From Shinella curvata (GTDB lineage Bacteria > Pseudomonadota > Alphaproteobacteria > Rhizobiales > Rhizobiaceae): a stretch of DNA of 64,000 bases. A model generated the notes under the pieces. That model did no database searches and had not been told where the DNA came from. It saw only the letters and a list, made by a program, of their open reading frames with translations. The position numbers were made by a program, and so were the translations under genes. How positions within the stretch are numbered: position 1 is the stretch's first letter; each line of letters opens with the position of its first letter. The stretch spans positions 124,001 through 188,000 of the forward strand of contig NZ_JALJCJ010000001.1 of the NCBI RefSeq assembly GCF_022899935.1, given 5' to 3'. This document shows positions 59,022 through 64,000 of this stretch, one piece after another.

Positions 59022-59444
59022 TCAGATTTCAGGACCGGGAGCGGCGCGCACCATGTGCACGCCGTTGATCTTGTAGCTGCCATCAGGCTGCTTCAGGAGT
59101 TGGTAGAGTGCCGTCCAGTCCTTGCCGTCGGGCCCTGAAATCAGCACCTCCTGCACCACCATGTCACCCTCCACCCTGGAGCGGCCGAAGGCGAAATTGC
59201 CCGGCCGGTAGACCGGCGCATAGCCCTTCTTCACCATGTCGAAGAAGGCGGCCTCGTTGGGGAACTTGCCGCGGATGGTGGGCGAGGCAAAAGAGTATGC
59301 TGTCTTCGCATCGTCGTTCAGAAAGGCGCCGATCTGGCTCTGGATGATGGCTTGCGCCGTATCCACGGGCTCTTCCGCGCGGGCTTTGGGCAGCCAGACT
59401 ATCGGTATCAGGAAGCAGAGAAACACGGCGGCAGGCAATCTCAT
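59022..59444 (-). CDS. DUF4864 periplasmic protein
   Basis: The 140-residue protein has a signal peptide (about 1-23; cut after KARA) and a NTF2-like DUF4864 domain with QAIIQSQIGAFLNDDAKTAYSFA (about 31-53) and YQLLKQPDGSYKINGVHM. GTG four codons upstream would also fit the frame, but GGGAG at SD distance favours the ATG at 59444. It faces tgt, with three bases between their stops. Function unknown. Confidence 0.85.
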   Translation of the reverse strand: MRLPAAVFLCFLIPIVWLPKARAEEPVDTAQAIIQSQIGAFLNDDAKTAYSFASPTIRGKFPNEAAFFDMVKKGYAPVYRPGNFAFGRSRVEGDMVVQEVLISGPDGKDWTALYQLLKQPDGSYKINGVHMVRAAPGPEI

Positions 59445-59632
59445 GGCGCACACTCCCGTTTCAACGGATGTTAGAGTAACACATGAAGTAGCCTATGGCT
59501 GCCGGCCATCAGTTCGAAAATTCAAAGAGATATTTAGCGAGATAAACGCATATAAAACATACTGTTATTCTATTTATTTAATTCTTTGAATAAGTAGCGC
59601 ACTCTTGCGATGCCGGGTGAGTGGCGGCCTCT
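59445..59632. other. AT-rich intergenic stretch
   Basis: The bases from about 59510 to 59590 are much richer in A and T than the rest of the window and contain no gene. It is the left boundary of the GNAT/IS30 segment. Confidence 0.55.
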
Positions 59633-60160
59633 TCAGGAGGTGGCCTTGCGCAGGACGACAATGTCGGAATCCTGATAGGCCGACCGCGCGAAGGATCGAA
59701 AACCGTGCCGCATGGCAAGGCTCAACGACGCGGTGTTTTGCGGATCGATGATGCAGGTGATCGGCATATCGGGATGGTTCGCCGCCGCCCAGATCCACAT
59801 TGCCTCGAGGGCTTCGCTGGCGTAACCGCGGCCGTGTTTCTCCGGCAGCAGGCCCCAGCCGGCCTCCATCGTGTTCTCGATGCTCGGCGTCATCGCCCGG
59901 CGCATTTCGTGAAACCCGGCTTCGCCGATGAGATAGCCCGTGGCCTTGTCGGTGATGGCCCAGAAGCCAAAGCCCATGACTGTCCACATGCCGATATGAC
60001 GAAGCAGACGGGTCCAGGATTGTTCGCGCGTCAGCGGCACGCCGCCGATATAACGCACGGTCTCGGGCAAGGCCCACATGGCGGTCATGGCATCAAGATC
60101 GTCAAGTTGAAAACCGCGCAGGATAAGGCGGTCGGTTTCAAGCACGGGGATGTCGGTCAT
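59633..60160 (-). CDS. GNAT-family N-acetyltransferase (RimJ/RimL-like)
   Basis: The 175-residue protein has the RimJ/RimL layout: ETDRLILRGFQLDDLDAM at the start and LPEKHGRGYASEALEAMWIWA (about 104-124), the acetyl-CoA loop. Substrate unknown. It stands alone, next to the dead IS30 element and in a likely variable spot. Confidence 0.88.
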   Translation of the reverse strand: MTDIPVLETDRLILRGFQLDDLDAMTAMWALPETVRYIGGVPLTREQSWTRLLRHIGMWTVMGFGFWAITDKATGYLIGEAGFHEMRRAMTPSIENTMEAGWGLLPEKHGRGYASEALEAMWIWAAANHPDMPITCIIDPQNTASLSLAMRHGFRSFARSAYQDSDIVVLRKATS

Positions 60161-60306
60161 TTCGGTATCGCTGGAAAACGCCGGAAAGGTAGAGGGAGCG
60201 GCAAGCTACTATGGATCATTCGCCATAGTCGACACCGGCCAGCGATTTCCTGTCGGTAAAATCACGCTGCTATAACGGCAGGACGAGGGGGTAACTTTGT
60301 GTGAGC

Positions 60307-60327
60307 TCAAGCCGAGGCGCGACTTGC
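60307..60327. repeat. Left inverted repeat of the IS30 element
   Basis: TCAAG-CCGAGGC-GCGACTTGC can be aligned, with one gap, to the right end in inverted orientation. Confidence 0.6.
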
Positions 60328-60340
60328 AGGCTCGTTGATC

Positions 60341-61348
60341 CTATCCTCCCGATCGCATCTGCGCGAGCAGCTTCTTGCGGAAGACCTCGGCCGGTGTCTT
60401 GTAGCCGAGGCACTTGCGTGGCGTCGTGTTCAGCCGGTCGCAGATGTCCTTCAGGTCCTGGTCGCTGATCAAGAGCGGATCGATATCCCTCGAAAGCCAT
60501 TTCCTGGCCCGTCCGTTCGTGTTCTCGACGGTGCCCTTCTGCCAGGGTGATTGCGGGTCGCAGAACCACGTCGCGGAGCCGATGCCAGCCTGGAGGTAGG
60601 GCCAGTCGGTGAACTCTGTGCCACGATCGAAGGTGATCGACCGCCGCGCGCGATGGGGCAGGGCCTGCAGCACGCCGATGAGACGCTCCATGATCGGGCG
60701 CGACTGCCGGTCGTTGTTGCGAAAGAGAACGGCAAAGCGACTGACCCGCTCGACCAGCGACGTCACATTCGCTTTTCCAAACTTCTGGCGGAACTGGATC
60801 AGGTCGCATTCCCAATGGCCGAACTGCCTGCGATCGGCGACCACGTCCGGGCGGCGCAGGATGTTGAGATCCGGGCTGAAGCGCTAGCCATGCCGGCGCC
60901 TCGCATGCCGCGGCCGGCGTCGCGCACGATGTTCCGGCAGATGTTTCCAGAGCTTGATGGCATGTCCGTCGACCGAATAGGCAAACTTGTAGATCGTTTC
61001 GTGGCTGACCGAGATCGGATGGCGCTCCAGCCGCATCCGACCGGCGATCTGTTGCGGCGACCAGCCGTGCACGATCCGCTCAATGACGGATTGGCGGACA
61101 TGCGAGAAGCGGGCAAGCTTCCTCAGCTTGGCACGACGCTCACACGCCATGTCATGCGCCGTCGTGCAATGATAGCCGCTGAGATCAGGCCATTCCTTGT
61201 CGATATAGTCGTTGCGCCGAACCTCGCGGAAGATCGTCGAGCGATGACGTCCAAGTTTCTCCGCGATGATATCGATACTCAGGCCGGCGTGGCGCCAGCG
61301 GGCGATCCTGCGGCGTTCATTCAAATCAAGATGGGAGGTGCGTTTCAT
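60341..61348 (-). pseudogene. IS30-family transposase, interrupted by one in-frame TAG
   Basis: Reading from 61348 the frame gives an N-terminal helix-turn-helix (LNERRRIARWRHAGLSIDII and GRHRSTIFREVRRN), stops with TAG at 60884-60886 (codon 155), then continues in the same frame with the catalytic core to 60341. The core holds the DDE triad: Asp182 in GHWECDLI, Asp241 in TFDRGTEF and Glu275 in GTVENTNG, with the 33-residue spacing of IS30. Without the stop the protein would be 335 residues, the usual size. A single base substitution explains the loss; readthrough cannot be excluded. Confidence 0.87.
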
Positions 61349-61387
61349 GATAGCGTCCTTGCGACTGATAACCCATTGGCATCCTTC

Positions 61388-61409
61388 GCAAGTCGCACTT
61401 CATCCTTGA
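61388..61409. repeat. Right inverted repeat of the IS30 element
   Basis: On the minus strand this reads TCAAG-GATGAAGT-GCGACTTGC, the counterpart of 60307-60327. Confidence 0.6.
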
Positions 61410-61572
61410 ACCCACCGTTATAATATAATATATCACATAAGATAGATTATGGAACTATCCATGGTGTGAAAACCCCTGAAAGGCGCTGGAAATCCGGTTT
61501 GTACCTTGACCCGGAACCGCCCGCAGCCGTAAGCGAAACGGCAGATGGAACCAACAGCGAAAGCCAGCCACG

Positions 61573-62526
61573 ATGAGCGATCTGCGCATTCTCTCCGACG
61601 CCCATATCCCGGAATTGCCGAACCGCTACAATGGCAAGGTGCGTGAGAATTATGATCTTCCGGACGGCAGCCGCGTCATCATCGCGACCGACCGCCTCAG
61701 CGCATTTGATGTCATCCTGACGGCCATTCCCTTCAAGGGTGAAGTGCTGACGCAGACGGCGCGCTACTGGTTCGAGGAAACCGCCGATATCTGCCCGAAC
61801 CATGTCCGGTCCTATCCGGACCCGAATGTCGTCATCGGCACGCGGCTCGATATCCTGCCGGTCGAAATCGTCGTGCGCGGCTATCTCGCCGGCACCACCA
61901 GCACCTCGATCCTCACCAAGTACCGTAAGGGCGAGCGCGACATGTACGGCATCACGCTGCCGGACGGCCTGCGCGACAATGAAAAGCTGCCCGCGCCGAT
62001 CATCACCCCGACCAGCAAGGCCTTCGATGGCGGCCATGACGAACCGCTGTCCGGTCAGGAAATCCTCGAGCAAGGCCTGCTGACGGCCGAGCAATGGGAA
62101 ACGGTGTCCCGATATGCACTGGCGCTGTTTGCACGCGGCCAGGCCCGTGCGGCCGAACGCGGACTGATCCTCGTCGACACCAAATACGAATTCGGCACGG
62201 ACAAGGACGGCCGCATCGTGCTGGCCGACGAGATCCACACGCCGGATTCGAGCCGCTACTGGATCGCCGAGAGCTATGAGAAGAGCTTTGCTGAAGGCGG
62301 TCGCCCGGCGAGTTTCGACAAGGATTTCGTGCGTGCCTGGGTCACCGAGCGCTGCGATCCCTACAAGGATGCCATTCCTGAAATCCCGCGCGATCTCGTC
62401 GAGCAGACCTCCAAGGTCTATATCCAGGCCTATGAGCAGATCACTGGCAAGACCTTCACGCCGGATCTGTCCGGTGCAACGGTGCTGGAGCGTATTCGTG
62501 AAAATCTGAGACCCTATTTCGCCTGA
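61573..62526 (+). CDS. purC: Phosphoribosylaminoimidazole-succinocarboxamide synthase (SAICAR synthetase)
   Basis: The 317-residue protein has the SAICAR synthetase pattern: [28 protein letters not shown] (about 17-44), [12 protein letters not shown] (about 98-109) and [14 protein letters not shown] with [14 protein letters not shown] (about 198-230). It adds aspartate to CAIR in purine synthesis. It is the longer form of PurC common in some bacteria; rhizobia often carry another shorter one elsewhere. Its stop overlaps the end of the MBL gene by 13 bases. Confidence 0.95.
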   Translation: MSDLRILSDAHIPELPNRYNGKVRENYDLPDGSRVIIATDRLSAFDVILTAIPFKGEVLTQTARYWFEETADICPNHVRSYPDPNVVIGTRLDILPVEIVVRGYLAGTTSTSILTKYRKGERDMYGITLPDGLRDNEKLPAPIITPTSKAFDGGHDEPLSGQEILEQGLLTAEQWETVSRYALALFARGQARAAERGLILVDTKYEFGTDKDGRIVLADEIHTPDSSRYWIAESYEKSFAEGGRPASFDKDFVRAWVTERCDPYKDAIPEIPRDLVEQTSKVYIQAYEQITGKTFTPDLSGATVLERIRENLRPYFA

Positions 62527-63341
62527 TCGTCCGAAAGCTCGATCTCGAAGCGAAGACCATCAAACGCCGGTTCGACATGATCCGGCGTTTCCTTTTGCAC
62601 GGTGTCGTAGTCGAGCGGTACATGCATGTGGGTCAGGATGGCGCGTGCCGGTTTCAGCCGCTCGATCCAATCCAGCGCCTGACTGAGCGACAGGTGGCTC
62701 GAGTGGAAGCGATACTGCAGCGCATCGACGATCAGAACGTCGAGATTCAGCAGCCTCGGCACGGTTTCTTCCGGAAAGTCGCTCACGTCGCTGCAATAGG
62801 CGACATCGCCGATGCGGAAACCCAGCGAATGGATCGAGCCGTGGACCTGGAGATGCGGCTGGAAGGTTATGGAACCCCCTCGCCCATGGATCGTCACCGG
62901 CGCATCCCGGGGTTCGATCAGGTTCTCGGTCACGATCGGCGGATATTGGCTGCCTTCGGGCGTCCTCAGGCAGTAACCGAAACCTTCGCGGATGCGCTCC
63001 ATCGTCGGCGTATCGGCCCAGATCGGCACCTGCCGGTGGTTCTGCAGCACGAACCCTCTGATATCGTCAATGCCGTGAATATGGTCGGCATGGGGATGGG
63101 TGTAGAATACCGCGTCGATGTCATCGACGCCGGCCGCAATCATCTGCATGCGAAAATCCGGCCCCGTATCGATGACGACTGTCGTCACGCCATCGGGCCC
63201 GAACTGTTCCACGAGGAAGGCGGCGCGTGTGCGGCGATTTTTCGGGTTGGTCGGATCGCAGGCGCCCCAGTCGCCGGTGATGCGCGGCGTGCCGGGCGAG
63301 GAACCGCAGCCGAGAATGGTGAAGCGCCGCCTGTAGACCAC
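62514..63341 (-). CDS. MBL-fold metallo-hydrolase (PhnP-like)
   Basis: The 275-residue protein has the metallo-beta-lactamase HxHxDH motif in [14 protein letters not shown] (about residues 81-94), the start [15 protein letters not shown], Asp in SDVSDFPE and a C-terminal HMHV. It likely cleaves phosphodiesters or related substrates. It starts with GTG at 63341, two bases after the tatD stop, so it is co-translated with tatD. This tatD-MBL pair is typical of alphaproteobacteria. Confidence 0.88.
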   Translation of the reverse strand: MVYRRRFTILGCGSSPGTPRITGDWGACDPTNPKNRRTRAAFLVEQFGPDGVTTVVIDTGPDFRMQMIAAGVDDIDAVFYTHPHADHIHGIDDIRGFVLQNHRQVPIWADTPTMERIREGFGYCLRTPEGSQYPPIVTENLIEPRDAPVTIHGRGGSITFQPHLQVHGSIHSLGFRIGDVAYCSDVSDFPEETVPRLLNLDVLIVDALQYRFHSSHLSLSQALDWIERLKPARAILTHMHVPLDYDTVQKETPDHVEPAFDGLRFEIELSDDQAK

Positions 63342-63343
63342 GG

Positions 63344-64000
63344 CTAGACCTGCGGCATCTTCGAGAAAATGCGGAAGGCGTTTTCCGTGGTGATTAGGGC
63401 GATCTCCTCGACGGTGACACCCATCGTTTCGGCAAGGACTGCCGCCGTATGCGCGACATAGGCCGGTTCGTTGCGCTTGCCCCTGAAGGGCTTGGGCGCA
63501 AGGTACGGCGCGTCGGTCTCGACCAGCATGCGCTCCGGCGGCACGGTCTTTGCGATCTCGCGCAACTCCTCGGACTTCGGGAAAGTCAGGATGCCGGAGA
63601 AGGAAACGTAACCGCCAAGCTCCACGCCGATACGGGCAAGCTCCGGGCCGGAGGAGAAACAGTGCAGCAGGAAGGGGAAGGCGCCCTTCCCCGTCTCCTC
63701 GGTCAGGATCGCCGCCATGTCCTCATCCGCGGAACGGCTATGAATCACCAGCGGCAGGCCGGTTTGCCGGGCGGCGGCGATGTGGTTGCGCAGGCCGATG
63801 GCCTGGGCGTCGCGCGGCGCATTGTCGTAGAAATAATCAAGGCCCGCCTCCCCGATCGCCACGACGCGCGGATGCTGCGAAAGCGCCACAAGTTCGTCGA
63901 CGGTGACGTCCAGTTCCTCATCCGCATTGTGCGGATGGGTTCCAACCGAGCAGAACACCGAGGGATAGCTCTCGGCGATCGCCAGGATATCCGGGAACTT
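63344..64000 (-). CDS. tatD: TatD-family 3'-5' DNase/hydrolase (5' truncated by window end)
   Basis: About 218 C-terminal residues are present; the frame is open to the last base. Metal-binding motifs are visible: SVGTHPHNADE, GEAGLDYFYD, LPLVIHSRSADEDM, HCFSSGPELA and ETDAPYLAPKPFRGKRNEP. TatD proteins are metal-dependent nucleases involved in DNA repair or RNA quality control. The start and about 45 residues lie beyond the window. The MBL gene follows on the same strand. Confidence 0.93.
   Translation of the reverse strand, partial: KFPDILAIAESYPSVFCSVGTHPHNADEELDVTVDELVALSQHPRVVAIGEAGLDYFYDNAPRDAQAIGLRNHIAAARQTGLPLVIHSRSADEDMAAILTEETGKGAFPFLLHCFSSGPELARIGVELGGYVSFSGILTFPKSEELREIAKTVPPERMLVETDAPYLAPKPFRGKRNEPAYVAHTAAVLAETMGVTVEEIALITTENAFRIFSKMPQV

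Larger units (their letters stand above)
60301..61415 (-). mobile_element. IS30-family insertion sequence, inactive
   Basis: The element of about 1.1 kb encloses a broken IS30 transposase gene. Imperfect terminal inverted repeats can be aligned: on the left GTGAGCTCAAG...GCGACTTGC (60301-60327), on the right, on the other strand, GTGGGTTCAAG...GCGACTTGC (61415-61388), sharing a nine-base core and one gap. Exact ends and target duplication could not be defined. Confidence 0.75.

Noticed and set aside
60270-60277. TATAACGG on the left and its inverted copy at 61416-61423 as the true ends of the IS.
   Set aside because: The distance to the clearer TCAAG...GCGACTTGC repeats differs by about 25 bases on the two sides, so the match is probably chance.
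60545-61423. Plus-strand 290-codon frame across the IS30 element.
   Set aside because: It is the antisense of the transposase and shows no family features.

Overview
The window is chromosomal DNA of high GC content from an alphaproteobacterium, almost certainly a member of the Rhizobiales and most likely the Rhizobiaceae. I base this on gene order and protein character: ntrX-trkA-dat-hfq-hflX, trpD-trpC-moaC-moeA, glmU-glmS, recG with divergent sdhE-mfd, glnB-glnA, divergent uvrA/ssb, and gyrA-coaD-two cyclophilins-queA-tgt. The SOS box is of the alphaproteobacterial type (GAAC-N7-GAAC), and palindromic intergenic repeats resemble those scattered through rhizobial genomes. The genus cannot be fixed from the sequence alone. 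Almost everything is core housekeeping. No phage, CRISPR array, tRNA or rRNA gene was seen.

Layout. 1-6.7 kb: end of ntrX, trkA, D-amino acid aminotransferase, hfq and hflX, facing mazG and a deaminase. 6.9-11.9 kb: assimilatory sulfite reduction (cysG, DUF2849, cysI, DUF934) followed by ferredoxin-NADP reductase. 11.9-18.2 kb, minus strand: a GntR regulator with a pair of likely operators, then moeA, moaC, trpC, trpD and the PpiD-like periplasmic chaperone. 18.4-24.7 kb: a Na/Pi cotransporter, glmU, glmS, an acetyltransferase and a DUF502 membrane protein. 24.9-31.2 kb: a small secreted protein, recG, sdhE and mfd. 31.3-38.8 kb is the most accessory part: FrnE-like DsbA, an orphan peptide-binding protein, IalB, HspQ, a membrane-anchored coiled-coil protein, an orphan TAXI receptor and a hexapeptide acyltransferase with an unrecognised N-terminal half. 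39.1-41 kb: glnB-glnA behind a sigma-54 promoter. 41.3-45.2 kb: nnrDE, an EamA exporter, DUF72 and a glutathione transferase. 45.2-50.9 kb: uvrA, ssb, a cupin, kptA and marC. 51.1-59 kb: gyrA, two tiny membrane-protein genes, coaD, two cyclophilins, a DMT protein, queA and tgt. 59-61.5 kb: DUF4864, a GNAT protein and a dead IS30-family element. 61.5-64 kb: purC, facing an MBL hydrolase and tatD, which runs off the window.

Functional links. Nitrogen control is represented by ntrX at the left edge and by glnB-glnA. The uvrA/ssb intergenic region carries a perfect LexA box, next to further repair genes elsewhere (recG, mfd). queA and tgt carry out two steps of queuosine tRNA modification. glmU and glmS supply UDP-GlcNAc.

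I did not find a convincing large novel system. The observations most worth following up are the pair of 41- and 48-codon membrane-protein genes between gyrA and coaD, the inactivated IS30 transposase with a single in-frame amber codon, several unusually perfect palindromes (hflX/mazG junction, upstream of frnE, upstream of gntR), and the orphan receptors with no transporter partners nearby.
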